NCBI GenBank assembly: GCA_963807775.1
Contig: CAWECY010000005.1
Span: 310,001-374,000, forward strand
Direction: 5' to 3'
Origin: Bog-473 sp963807775
Lineage (GTDB): Bacteria; Actinomycetota; Acidimicrobiia; Acidimicrobiales; RAAP-2
DNA: 64,000 nt
Shown here: positions 19,300-29,612 of the stretch, one piece after another
Layout: each line of letters opens with the position of its first letter
Numbering within the stretch: the first letter of the stretch is position 1
The notes under the pieces: generated by a model
What the model was told of the DNA's origin: nothing
The model's input: the letters and a program-made list of their open reading frames with translations, nothing else
Databases searched by the model: none
Made by a program: the position numbers and the translations under genes

Positions 19300-20516
19300 G
19301 AGAACGCGACGTGCAACGCGCGTCAGGCCTCGCAGAGTGAGGTTCGGGCGCCAGGTGATCGGGTCGGGCCCCAGGCGGAGACCGGGCAGGCGTCGGAGGA
19401 TGGTCTCGAGCGCGACCTGGCCTTCGATGCGAGCCAGAGGAGCGCCGAAGCAGAAGTGCGCGCCCCAGCCGAATGCGAGGTGCCGGTTTTCGGTGCGGGC
19501 GATGTCGAGCCGGTCGGGATCGGGGAAGCGCTCCGGGTCCCGGTTGGCCGCTCCCATGACGGCGATGACGGCCTGATCCTTCTTGATCTGCTTGCCGCCC
19601 AGCTCGATGTCGTCGGGCGCCAGCCGGGCGGTGTGCTGGATCGGGCTCTCGTAGCGAAGAAGCTCCTCGACGGCCGTCGGGATCAAGCTGAGATCGTCGC
19701 GCAGTCGTTCCAGTTCATCGGGATGGCGCAGCAACGTCAGCAGTCCGTTGCCGATCAGGTTGGTGCGTTGTCTCCTGCCCGCCGACCATGGTGACGATGA
19801 GGTTTGCGACGACTTCGTCTTCAGTCAGGCGGTCGCCGTCGACTTCGGCGGTCATGAGAGCGTTGACCAGACTCGCCGGGTCTTGCGATTGCCTGGCGCA
19901 CGGCGTCGCGGAAATAGTCGGTCATCTCCTCGAGTGCTGCGCAGGACCTCCTCGGCTCGGTCGGGATTGTGCTGGAAATTGCCGAGCATCTCGGCGAAGT
20001 CCTCCGACCAGGACTTCAACCTGGCGATGGTCGTCGACTGGCAGGCCGAACATCTCGGCGGTCACGATCGCCGGCAGCGGATTGGCGAAGTCCGCCATCA
20101 CGTCCATCCGCCGCTGGCGACGACGCGATCGACGAGGGCGTCGGCGATCTCTCGGATGTGCGACCCGAGGCAGCTCCACCCTCCTTGGGGTGAACGCCGC
20201 CGCGGCCATTCGGCGGATCCGGCCGTGGGCAGGCGGGTCGAGGAACAGCATCTGCTTGACCATGACCCGGGCGATCGGCACCAAGTGGTCTCAACCCGAG
20301 CGCGGACAGCTTCTCGGGCGACGGGGTGCGGGAGGCGACAAAGCGCTGGAGCACCGTCGCGACGTCGGCGTGACGGGTAACGACCCAGGCGTGCAGATAC
20401 GGGTCCCAGTGGACCGGATCTTCCTCGCGCAGCCGCCGGTAGAGCGGGTACGGACTGGCGAGCACGTCCGGCTCCAAGAGGTGGTACAGACTGAGGGAGG
20501 CTGTCGTGGCGGTCAT
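19296..20516 (-). CDS. Cytochrome P450, probable carrier-bound amino acid beta-hydroxylase, frameshifted
   Basis: Bacterial soluble P450. Hallmarks: N-terminal LASPYPLYRRLREEDPVHWDP; I-helix VTMVGGQETT, interrupted by a one-base break; K-helix ExxR in VEELLRYESP; and the heme loop FGWGAHFCFGAPLAR with the Cys ligand. Breaks occur near 20,285, 20,170, 19,950-19,860 and 19,765, yet the span from ATG 20,516 to the inferred TGA at 19,296 is exactly 407 codons, the usual size. It starts 21 bases after the stop of the adenylation-carrier gene. By comparison with NovH/NovI and NikP1/NikQ, such a P450 hydroxylates the beta carbon of the aminoacyl-S-carrier. That role is inferred from context, not from residues in the P450. 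Confidence 0.85.
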
Positions 20517-20537
20517 GACGGCCAGGTCGAGTTCACG

Positions 20538-22360
20538 CTAGTCGTCGACGACGAGTTCGCTCAGTAGTCGCTCCGCCTCTGCGTCGGTCAGGGACGAGAT
20601 GTCGGCCACGAGGGCCCGTTCGACCTCGTCCGCGAGTCCGGCCACCGTGGGATTGTCGAACAACGCCTGCAGCGACAGCTCCACGCCGAAGAAGTCCGAC
20701 AGACGGGCGTGCAACTGGGCGCCGAGAAGGGAGTGGCCGCCGAGGAGGAAGAAGTCCTCGTCGATCCCGACAGCCTCCAATCCGAGCAGTTCGGCGACGA
20801 GAGCCGCCACCACGCGCTCGGTCTCGTTGCGCGGGGAGCGAGGCCGTGATCGGCGGTGCCGTCGATCGGAGCTGCCGAAAGAGCCGCTCTGTCGATCTTG
20901 CCGTTGGCGGTGAGGGGAAGCTGCTCACGCCAGACGAACGACGTCGGCACCATGGCCTCGGGCAGGTATCGGCCGAGGTGACTCCGCAGGGCCTCCGCAT
21001 CAGGCAGGTCCTCGAGGGCAGGCACCAGATAGGCGACGAGCCGTCGATTGAGGGCGGCCCCGGTCGCCAAGACGACGCTCGAGCGCACCGCCGGATGCCC
21101 GTTCAGGACGGCTGCTATCTCGCCCGGTTCGATGCGGACCCCGCGGATCGTCACCTGGTCGTCGAGGCGACCCAAGAACTCGAGCTCGCCGTCCGACCGC
21201 CACCGGGCGAGGTCGCCCGTGCGGTACAGCCTCTCGCCGGCCACCGCGCCGAGGTGGTCGGGTAGGAAACGCTCGTCGGTCAGATCCGGGCGATTGAGGT
21301 AGCCGCGCGACGGACGGGCCGCCGATCACGATCTCGCCCGGCTCACCCGGCTCGACGGGGCACAGATCGGTGTCGACGAGGTGGACGCTGACGCCGGCGA
21401 TCGGGTGTCCGATCGAGGGCTTTCCGCCGTCCCCGGCAGACTGGGGGGACCACGCCGGAGGTCGAGACGACGGTCGCCTCGGTGACGCCGTAGTTGTTGA
21501 CCAACTCGAAGGGCAATCCTGGAGGAGGAGAGCGGAGAAGGAGATCACCGCCGGTGAGCAGCGACCGCAACGGTGCCTCCGACGGCCATGGGACGGCCAT
21601 GACCGCCTCTGCGAGGGCGGTAGGGACGAAGCTGACGGTGATCTCGTGTGCGAGGAGCCAGTCACGGAGGGCACCGGCGTCCGTCCTGATCTCGTCGGGG
21701 GGGATGTGGATCGACGCCCCCGATGGTCAGGTAGGGCCAGATCTCCCAGACGGCCGCGTCGAAGCCCGGGCTGGCGATCTGTGTTCCACGATCGGCCTCG
21801 GTCAGGGCGAAAGCACACCGATGCCAGCGAATCAGGTTCATAAGGCTCCTGTGCTCGACCATCACCCCCTTAGGGACTCCGGTCGATCCGGAGGTGTAGA
21901 TGACATACGCCAGCATCGTTCTCGACGCCGTCGGTGCGGTGTCGGCCCCGACCATCGGCGGTGCCCGATGGGCGAGATCGACCTCGACGAAGGCAGCTTC
22001 CGAACAAAGTGCCGTGGGCGTTGTCCGAGCCGCCGACGAGGACCCGGGCGCCGGCGTCGCGGAGCATGAACGTGAGCCGTTCTTGTGGATAGCTCGGGTC
22101 GAGCGCGACGTACGCGCCGCCGGCCTTCAGGATCCCGAGCGCCCCGACCACGAGCTCGGCTGAGCGCTCGAGGCAGAGCCCGACGAGGTCACCGCTCTCG
22201 ACGCCGAGAGAGCGCAGGGTCCGGCCAGATCGTCCGCGTGCCCCTCCAGCTCCCCGTAGGTGAGCACTCGTTTCGGGTCACTCACTGCGAGCGCGCCGGG
22301 CCACCGCGTGGCCGCGACCTTGACGAGGCCCTCGATGGGCTCAGACATTGGAACCGTCAT
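20538..22360 (-). CDS. NRPS adenylation-carrier (A-T) didomain, leucine-type pocket, frameshifted
   Basis: The chain starts with the A domain; no condensation domain precedes it. Core motifs: LVVGALGILKAGGAYVALDP, AYVIYTSGSTGVPKG (A3), FDAAVWEIWP (A4), NNYGVTEATVV (A5), RLYRTGDLARW (A7), LGRLDDQVTIRGVRIEPGEI (A8) and LPLTANGKIDRAAL (A10). The carrier domain DFFLLGGHSLLGAQL holds the modified Ser. Read against the GrsA positions, the pocket residues are D-A-W-F-L-G-N-V-V-K, the code I recall for leucine. Breaks lie near 22,200, 21,990, 21,720, 21,450, 21,310 and 20,840. ATG 22,360 or ATG 22,348 could be the start. The gene leads an operon with P450, thioesterase and phosphopantetheinyl transferase. 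Confidence 0.88.
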
Positions 22361-23103
22361 CCATCATTCATTGCACTTACGCTGAACACTTCCACCTGAC
22401 CGTGGGCCCGCCTGCGGTCTCGGTTCCCGTGGCCGCCTCGCACTGCCACAAGCGTGAAACGCCCTGATTGATTGCCCCTTGCGCGCGGACTGCTCAACTG
22501 CCGTAGGACCCCGGAATGTCCTGGTCACGGGGACGAGGGCTTCTCGCAAGACTCCGGTTTCGTAGAGGTCACATCGAGTGGAGGTGGCGGGAAATCGAAC
22601 GGCGTGGGTCCGCCCAGAGAAGCCCATGTCAACGGCATATTTTGACGGTGCTGGCGGCGGCGGTGGGACATGCAAGGACCCACCGGCATCCGTCGGGACG
22701 CGGCCGGCGCGCGCCGTGGCTGCCCCAAACGTGGTCCGATCCGTGTCCTGGCGCAAGGCTTCGTTCCGGGGTCAGAATTTCGGCCGATCGAAGTACTCGA
22801 GGACCCGCTTTGGGTGCTCCACTCAGGGGGTACTTCGGGTCAGGGAAGCAACCCGGTTTCGGCTGAGGTGCGGATCTCCCGTCAGGCAGATGTCACTCCG
22901 CTCCGTGACATGGACCGGCCCTGGTGAACAATCCCCCCAGTGCGACGGTCTCGGACCAAGAGCCCGAGCGACGGGTCGGCGCCCACGTAGGAACCGTCAA
23001 CATTGCTCTGACCGCCGTGACGATCAACAAAAGCCCTGATGTCGTCGGTTGCGACCGGCGTCGAGCGAGATTTTCGCCCGTCGGTCGGCTCGGGGTATTT
23101 CGA
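22361..23103. other. Non-coding region upstream of the NRPS operon
   Basis: About 740 bases without a convincing gene. Several open frames of 60-150 codons overlap on both strands here, but they have no motif, no ribosome-binding site and Arg/Pro/Gly-rich composition typical of shadow frames in GC-rich DNA. The operon promoter should lie just right of 22,360, where AT content rises (22,350-22,385), but I could not define -35 and -10 boxes. Confidence 0.5.
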
Positions 23104-23571
23104 CTAAATCTGGTCGGACACCTGGACGTCGACCGTCGCCTCGAGGACGACGCTGGCCTTTCCGACGTCGAGCGGCTCCGCCAGGGCCTGCCGCAAGCGG
23201 TCGACCACCGTGGGCACGTTGGCCTCGTCGCGCACGGTGACGATCCCGACGAGCTCGCACGCGCCGACCCGGCCGACCGTGTCCTCCGTGCGCAAGGCCT
23301 CGGTGAGGCGCCGGGCCACCTCGCGGATGATCTGGTTGCCCGCCGCCGGGCCGTGCTCGTCGGTCAGTTGGTGCAGGTTGTCGAGCGTGATGGAGCACAC
23401 GACCACCTCACCGCCGTGGCGGGGGCGCCGCGCCAGGGCCTGGTCCAGGCGGTCCTGCACCACCAGGTGGTTGGGCAGGCCCGTCTCGGGGTCGGTCATC
23501 ACCAGCTGCCAGGCCCGGTCGCTCTTCGCGCCCGCCGCGGCAATCCCTTCGTGTCGCCCGTGCATGCTCAT
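23104..23571 (-). CDS. Degenerate GGDEF-domain protein
   Basis: The 155 residues form one GGDEF-like domain: DPETGLPNHLVVQDRLDQAL is the classical start (D-xTGLPN), VVVCSITLDNLHQLTDEHGPAAGNQIIREVARRL follows, and the signature loop should be GGDEF but reads GACEL (VGRVGACELVGIV). The metal-binding residues of the signature are therefore lost, and it should not make c-di-GMP. It may bind GTP or act as an effector or interaction domain. The start is one of two nearby ATGs (23,571 or 23,565); the frame runs on to 23,664. It is divergent from the acyl-CoA synthetase; no EAL domain is near. Confidence 0.75.
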   Translation of the reverse strand: MSMHGRHEGIAAAGAKSDRAWQLVMTDPETGLPNHLVVQDRLDQALARRPRHGGEVVVCSITLDNLHQLTDEHGPAAGNQIIREVARRLTEALRTEDTVGRVGACELVGIVTVRDEANVPTVVDRLRQALAEPLDVGKASVVLEATVDVQVSDQI

Positions 23572-23819
23572 CGCCACAAACTCCGTCTCGACTCGACTGA
23601 CCCGCGGTAACGCTACGCCACCGGTTCGCGGCGGGTACGGATCCGGCTCGGGCGCGAGCCGCACGCCCGTTTCGCTCCGAGCGGCGCCAGCCGTGGTGCG
23701 CGCCCGCCGCCGAGCACGGGAGCCGCCCGGGCAGCGGCCGTTCCGCCCGCGGCCTCGTCGGGCGACGACCGGGCGAGGGTTCCGGGCACCGCCACCGCCG
23801 CGTGCACTAGAAGTGTGCC

Positions 23820-25394
23820 GTGAGCCCCGACGCCCTCCCGCTGCACTACCGCCCGGCTACCTACGCCGCGACCGACCCCGACCGACCCGCCGTCGTCACG
23901 TCGGCCGGCGCGGTGGTCACCTTCGCCGAGCTCGAGGCGCGCTCGTGCCGGCTGGCCCAGGCGCTGCACGCCCACGGGCTCCGGACCGGGGACCATGTCG
24001 CCGTCCTGCTGCCGAACGACCACCGCACGCACGAGGTGACCTTCGGTCTCCAGCGCTCCGGCCTCTACTACACCATGGTCAACACGCACCTGGCCGCCGA
24101 GGAGGCGGCCTACATCGTCAACGACTGCGGCGCCCGGACCCTCATCACCTCGGCGGCGCTGGCCGGCCTGGCCGAGGACCTGGTTCCCCTCACTCCGGCC
24201 GTCGACCTGCGGCTCATGGTGGGCGACGCCGTCTCGGACGGCTACCGCTCCTACGACGAGTTCGTCCAGGGCTTCCCCGCCGAGCCCCTGCCCGGCGAGG
24301 AGGAGGGCTTCCCGATGCTCTACTCCTCGGGCACCACCGGCCATCCCAAGGGCGTGCGCCGGCCCCTGAGCGGCGAGCCCTTCGGGAGCTACGCCACGCT
24401 GGCGCCGATGCTCGGCCACATCATGGGCTTCGGGGCGGGCGACGTGTACCTGAGCCCGGCCCCGCTGTACCACGCCGCGCCACTGGTGTGGTCCATGACG
24501 GTGCAGCGGATGGGCGGCACCGCCGTCGTCATGGAGCGCTTCGACCCCGAGGACTGCCTGCGCCTGATTGAGGAGCACCGGGTCACCCACGCCCAGTTCG
24601 TCCCGACCATGTTCGTGCGCATGCTGAAGCTGCCCGAGGAGGTGCGGGCCCGCTACGACGTCTCGTCCCTGCGCTCGGTCGTGCACGCGGCCGCGCCCTG
24701 CGCCCCCGAGGTCAAGCGCCGCATGATCGAGTGGTGGGGCCCCATCGTCCACGAGTACTACTCGGGCACCGAGGGGATGGGCATGACGTGGATCACGTCC
24801 GAGGAGTCCCTGACCCACCCGGGCTCGGTCGGCCAGGCGATCTGGGGTGAGGTGCACGTCTGCGGCGACGACGGCGAGGAGCTGCCCGTCGGCCAGGACG
24901 GCGTCGTCTACTTCGGCGGCCGCGCCGAGGCGACGTTCGAGTACAACAACGACCCCGAGAAGACCCGGCAGTCCTTCCACGCCAAGGGCTGGGGCACCCT
25001 GTGGGACGTCGGCCACGTCGACGACGAGGGCTACCTCTACCTGACCGACCGCAAGCTGTTCATGATCGTCTCGGGCGGCGTGAACATCTACCCCCAGGAG
25101 ATCGAGGACGTCCTCGTGCTGCACCCGGCGGTCGCCGACGTGGCCGTCTTCGGGGTACCCGAGCCCGAGATGGGGGAGGAGGTCAAGGCCGTCGTCCAGC
25201 CCGCCCCCGGGGTCGAGGCCGGCCCGGCGCTCGAGGCGGAGCTCCTCGCGTTCTGCCGCGACCACCTGTCGCACTACAAGTGCCCGAAATCGGTCGACTT
25301 CACCGACCAGCTGCCGCGGGGCGAGAACGGGAAGCTCTACAAGAAGGCGCTGCGCGAGGCCTACTGGGCCAACTCGACCCTGAACGCGACCTGA
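23820..25394 (+). CDS. Acyl-CoA synthetase (FadD-type, AMP-forming)
   Basis: This intact 524-residue ANL-superfamily ligase has the AMP-binding P-loop MLYSSGTTGHPKGVRRPL, the A5-like YYSGTEGMGMTW, the hinge GTLWDVGHVDDEGYLYLTDRKLFMIVSGGVNIYPQEIED and the catalytic Lys near the end in LPRGENGKLYKKALRE. It activates a carboxylic acid as acyl-AMP and transfers it to CoA. The short N-terminus and the LYYTMVNTHLAAEEAAYIVND segment resemble actinobacterial FadD enzymes acting on steroid or medium-chain substrates, so the precise substrate is open. The start is GTG 23,820. Its last 34 bases overlap the convergent MFS gene. Confidence 0.9.
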   Translation: MSPDALPLHYRPATYAATDPDRPAVVTSAGAVVTFAELEARSCRLAQALHAHGLRTGDHVAVLLPNDHRTHEVTFGLQRSGLYYTMVNTHLAAEEAAYIVNDCGARTLITSAALAGLAEDLVPLTPAVDLRLMVGDAVSDGYRSYDEFVQGFPAEPLPGEEEGFPMLYSSGTTGHPKGVRRPLSGEPFGSYATLAPMLGHIMGFGAGDVYLSPAPLYHAAPLVWSMTVQRMGGTAVVMERFDPEDCLRLIEEHRVTHAQFVPTMFVRMLKLPEEVRARYDVSSLRSVVHAAAPCAPEVKRRMIEWWGPIVHEYYSGTEGMGMTWITSEESLTHPGSVGQAIWGEVHVCGDDGEELPVGQDGVVYFGGRAEATFEYNNDPEKTRQSFHAKGWGTLWDVGHVDDEGYLYLTDRKLFMIVSGGVNIYPQEIEDVLVLHPAVADVAVFGVPEPEMGEEVKAVVQPAPGVEAGPALEAELLAFCRDHLSHYKCPKSVDFTDQLPRGENGKLYKKALREAYWANSTLNAT

Positions 25395-26715
25395 AGCTCG
25401 GGTGGGGTGCGGACGTCGGCGTACCAGGCCAAGCAGAGGGCCACGCCCGCCCCGAAGAGCAGGACGTCGGTGATGCCGACAGCGGCGACCACCGGCCCGA
25501 CGAGGAGGTTGCCGATCCCGACGGTGCCCCCGAAGCCCATCATCCACAGGGCCATGACGCGGCCGCGCACGTTCTCGTGCAGGCGCGCCTGCAGAGTCGT
25601 GTTGAGCGACGTGATGAAGGCGAAGTAGAAGGCGCCCACCACCGCCACGTTGACGTACGCCGGCACCGTGCTGCGCTCGAGGGCGAAGGTGCCCAGGGCG
25701 AGGGCGTAGCCGACCAGGCAGACGCGCACGAGCAGGGGCTTGGACGTCCGGGCGAAGACCGTCCCGATGGAGATGGCACCGGTCAGGGCCCCGAAACCGA
25801 AGCAGGCGTACAAAATGCCGTAGTCGGGTGACGTGGAGAGGTTGATCCCGAGGTTGTGGGCGGCCACCACGGGCATCTGGCCGATGAAGGCGAGCGCCAG
25901 CAGCGAGAACACGAAGACGGTGACGAGGCAGCGCCCGACCACCTTGTCCGGCGGGCCGCCGTGACGCCGGCCGTCAGCTCGCGCCAGCGGCTGGCCGGCA
26001 CCCGGCCCCGGGGCACGGCAGGCAGCGTCACCAGCAGGAGGGCGCCGACCACGAAGAGGTAGGTGACCGCGTTCCCGGCGAAGATCCAGGCCGGGCCGAT
26101 GAGCGAGTACAGGACGCCGCCGATCACCGGGCCGATGACCCGCGAGGCGTTCATCTGGGCCGAGTTGAGCGAAATGGCGCCGGGTAGGTCGGCCCGCCCG
26201 ACCAGGCCCGGCAGGACGGCCGCATAGGTGGGCCCGAACATGGCGCTGCCGGCGCCCACCCCCAGCACCATCACCACGAGCAGGACGTGCGACGGGTGGG
26301 GGGACAGCACGACGAGGGCGACGCCCAACGAGAACACCAGCTGCTCGAGCGCCAGAATGATCAGGAGGCGCTTGCGGTCGACCTTGTCCGCCAGCAGCCC
26401 GCCGAAGATGGGCAGGACGAGCGTCGGGCCGAGCTGGGCGAAGATGATGACGCCGACGAAGGTGCTCGAGTGCGTCAGGTCGTAGGCGTAGGCGCCCAGG
26501 ACGACGTTCTGCATCCAGGTGCCGATGTTGGACGCGAAGGCGCCCAGGAAGACGATGCGGAAGGTCCGGTGCGACAGCGCCGCCCGCGCCGTCCCGGACC
26601 GGGCCGGGATGGGCGAGTCCCCGTCGACGACGGCGTCCTCTATCTCCTCGAGGGAGATGGCCCCCTCGTCACCCGGGCCGCCGGGCGCGGCTCGATCGGC
26701 GGGAGAACCAGGCAC
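25361..26715 (-). CDS. MFS exporter, DHA3 / EntS-like, one frameshift
   Basis: About 450 residues after joining two frames near 25,965. The N-terminal cytoplasmic part is acidic (ISLEEIEDAVVDGDSP), then ALSHRTFRIVFLGAFASNIGTWMQNVVLGAYAYDLT, typical of DHA3 exporters. Motif A is LLADKVDRKRLLIILAL, and VIGPVIGGVLYSLIGPAWIF follows. Helices 7-12 lie in the second frame, ending LLFGAGVALCLAWYADVRTPPEL. Relatives export siderophores or macrolides. No siderophore genes are visible. The ATG at 26,715 follows the stop of the hydrolase by 40 bases on the same strand. Confidence 0.83.
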
Positions 26716-26755
26716 GGCCCCATGGTAGGGGGGCCGTGCCGCCGCGATCAGGGGC

Positions 26756-28880
26756 TCAGGGGCCGGCGGCCGAGCACAGGCTCCCGCACGGGAGCGTGAA
26801 GTCCGAGGCAGGGGCGATGGGCACGTTGAGCAGCGAGGCCGCCCCGACGTTGCGCTGCACCTGGTAGATGCCGCCGGCCAGCGCCGGGGCCTGGCTCAGT
26901 GCGGGCACCAGGTGGGGCGTGTCCGACGTCGTCAGGGTCACCCGCAGGCGCCAGCCCGCCGGCAGCTCGGCCATGGTCGGGTAGATCTGGATGTCCTGGC
27001 GGGTGAGGGTGCCCGGCACCACAGGCTTCTGGGAGGCCTCGGTCAGCGGGTGGACGGGCAGCAGCGGCTTCCCGTTCCACGCCGTCCAGGTCTGCGTGCT
27101 CGACAGCGCCCGCTGCGACCCCAGCAGCGCCCCCGAGGACAGCGGCACGCTGTCGCCGCTCGGGGAGACGGCCTCCACGGTGGCGGCCAGCTCGGTGTCG
27201 GTGGTGTTCGAGATCGTGTAGACGGTGGCGTCGATGGGTCCCGCCACGACCTCCGGGAAGCTGAACGGCGCGGTGGTGTACGTCAGCGACCCCGGACCGG
27301 CCCCCAGGGTCACGTCGTTCAGGTCGCAGGGGTCGCTGGAGTCGAGGGACTGGAAGCCGAGCGCCAGCAACCCGGCGCCCCACTGGTCCGTCTGGATGTC
27401 GCACGGGCTGGACGCCCCGACGTAGGAGATTTCGTCCGACCCGCTCGTCGCGTCGGGTGCGGTCGTCGTCAGGTCGCCGTCGTTGCGCGACACGGAGTCG
27501 CTCCCGCTGCGCCCCGGGCGCGAAGTAGTACTCGGTGGGGGTGGCGTCGGGCAGCGGCCACTGCGCCCCGTCGACCCACGTCGACGGCGCCCCCGAGTTC
27601 TCAATGTCGAGGTGCAGCGGGGTCGTCGTGACCGCCATGGGCGTGTGCTCCCCGAGCAGCCAGGTGTCGAACCATTCGAGCTCGAGGGCCGAGATGTTCA
27701 CTCCGGTCCCCGTGGTGACGTGCTGCCAGGGCCCCATCAGCAGCTGGTAGCGGGGTGTCACCTTCTGGTCCGGCGTCATGGCGGCGTACTGGGAGCGCCC
27801 GTCGTAGAGGTTCTGCAGGCCGACGTAGTTGAGGGGCTCACCCGACTCGAACAGGTCGTTCCACCCGCCGACCAGGAAGGCCGGGATGTGGTCGGCCACC
27901 ACGGCGGAGAGGTCGTGCGCCGGGCTGCGCGCCGCCCAGTAGGCGTCGTCGAACGCGCCCGCCCCGGAGCCGGTCTCGACGGCGAGCGCCAGCTTCATGA
28001 ACGAGACGAGCTGGGGCGCGTGGGCGGCCTCGGTCGGCGCCAGGTTGGCCAGGCCCTGCTCCAGGGTGGTGGCGTTCCCGCTCTCCATGGCCGCCACCAG
28101 CGGCTGGAGGGCGGGGTTGGTCAGGTCCAGCCCCGACAGCAGGGCGATGTAGGTGGCGGAGAACTCGGTGTCGGGGAGGCCGCCCTGGGTCACCGTGTCG
28201 GGGTAGAGGTCGTTGCCGGCGATGATCGGGAAGATGGCCTTGATGGGCGAGTCCGGCCCCGCCGCCTCGACGGTCTGGAACTGGTTGATCCCCATGTAGG
28301 ACTCGCCGAACAGGCCGACCTGGCCGTCGGAGTCGGGCAGCGCGGCGGCCCACTTGGCCAGCGTCACCCCGTCGGTCGACTGCACCGGGTCGAAGAGGTC
28401 GAAGTTGCCGCCCGAGTCGCCGGTGCCCCGCACGTCGGAGATGACCACGATGTAGCCGCGGTCGACCAGGTAGTCGACGTCGGTGTTGGCGATGGCCGAC
28501 GCGTCGACGATGAACGCCTTGCCGTAGGGGGTCTGCTGCAACAGCACCGGGAAGGGTCCCGTGGACGGGGTGCTGGTTCCGGGCTCCACCGGGAAGTAGA
28601 CGTCGGCCCGCAGTACGGTGCCGTCGGACATGGTGACGGGCAGGTCGAGCAGCGACCCCGTGTCGTAGGTGGCCGGCTGCGGGCTCCAGGCCGGCGCGGG
28701 CGCCGGCACGTCCGACTGGTCGGCCGCCGCCGAGGCGGCCGGCAAGGGGTGCGACCGGGCCGCCAGCGGGATCGGGCGCGGCCCGTGCTGGCCGGGCAGC
28801 ATCGACCCCAGCAGGAAGCCGGACACAATGACCACGAGGGCGATGGTCCCCATGGCCAGCCGCCAGGGCACCGTCCCCAT
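26756..28880 (-). CDS. CocE/NonD-type Xaa-Pro dipeptidyl-peptidase family hydrolase, membrane-anchored, one frameshift
   Basis: A signal or anchor helix (TIALVVIVSGFLLGSML) begins the protein. The S15 alpha/beta hydrolase domain follows: VTMSDGTVLRADVYFP, VLLQQTPYGK, VDRGYIVVISDVRGTGDSGGNF, and the nucleophile elbow QVGLFGESYMGINQF. FLVGGWNDLFESGEPLNYVG holds the catalytic Asp region, and GPWQHVT the His. After a frame break near 27,515 comes a C-terminal jelly-roll domain (GSLTYTTAPFSFPEVVAGPI through YQVQRNVGAASLLNVPIAP). Total length is about 700 residues. The start is uncertain; ATG 28,880 is the last one before the anchor, while basic residues continue upstream. The substrate is unknown; relatives cleave esters, acyl groups or X-Pro peptides. 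Confidence 0.82.
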
Positions 28881-29297
28881 GTAGCGCGGCCGCGCCCGCC
28901 GGCGGGCAGCGCGAGGCGGTGCCAGTCCCTGTGCCTGCGATGCCGGCCCGGCATGCCCAACGCTCCTCACCTCCCCGTCAGCCAGCAGAGGAACGGCGCC
29001 GGCCCCCGTGACCTGCGGTGCGGGGCCTAACCGGCCGCCGCCACCCGCTCTACCAGGGCCGTTGCGGGCCCGGCCATCCGCCGCCGGCCCCGGCTGCGCC
29101 ATGCTCGGCGCGTCTATCTGCCCGATCCCGGCCACCAGGAGGAAGCGCGATGACGAGCGCCACGTCCGGCGGCGACTCGGGTCGTCGTGGGGGGTCGACG
29201 TGGTCCACTTCATGAAGTCCGGTGACTGAAAGGTGAGGAAAGGGAAACTGGCCGACCGTCCCGGGCTGGACTGGAGGACGCTGGGCGACGGCTTCAC
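28881..29297. other. Gap of about 420 bases, no clear gene
   Basis: The minus-strand frame of the hydrolase stays open here with Arg/Ala/Pro-rich sequence and no start signal, so an extra N-terminal stretch of that protein cannot be excluded. Nothing else with coding character is visible. Confidence 0.4.
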
Positions 29298-29540
29298 ATG
29301 GGGTCGGCCGACCTCCACGAGTCGGCGTCCAAGGACATGCACGCCCGGTGGGTGGTGCGGGACAACCTGGTGCCGCAAGACTACGAGCTCGACGAGCTCA
29401 CCAATGTCGTCAGCTACGACTGGGTGGCGGCGCCCGAGGCGGTCGAGGGGATCGCCCGCCGCTCGCCCAAGACCAATGTGGTCGTTGACGGCCCGCCCGA
29501 CCTGGTGGATCTGACCGACACGGCGACCTGCCCATGGTAA
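29298..29540 (+). CDS. Small hypothetical protein, about 80 residues
   Basis: I do not recognise this protein. The frame from ATG 29,298 reads like a real polypeptide: acidic, with balanced composition (DLHESASKDMHARWVVRDNLVPQDYELDELTNVVSYDWVAAPE, then KTNVVVDGPPDLVDLTD), unlike the Arg/Pro-rich alternative frames of the same stretch. It has no membrane segment. The ribosome-binding site is weak. It may be the remnant of a longer gene, because it sits alone between the hydrolase and the acyltransferase at the edge of the mobile-DNA-rich region. Confidence 0.45.
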   Translation: MGSADLHESASKDMHARWVVRDNLVPQDYELDELTNVVSYDWVAAPEAVEGIARRSPKTNVVVDGPPDLVDLTDTATCPW

Positions 29541-29612
29541 AGCACGCGTCCCCCGCCACGATCCGGGCCATGAATGGTATCGAGTACTGACCGCTTCGCC
29601 TTCCTCGGTTAA

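Noticed and set aside
22364..22927. Several overlapping open frames of 70-130 codons on both strands
   Set aside because: Composition is Arg/Pro/Gly-rich, no motif or ribosome-binding site is present and the frames overlap each other; they are shadows in GC-rich non-coding DNA.
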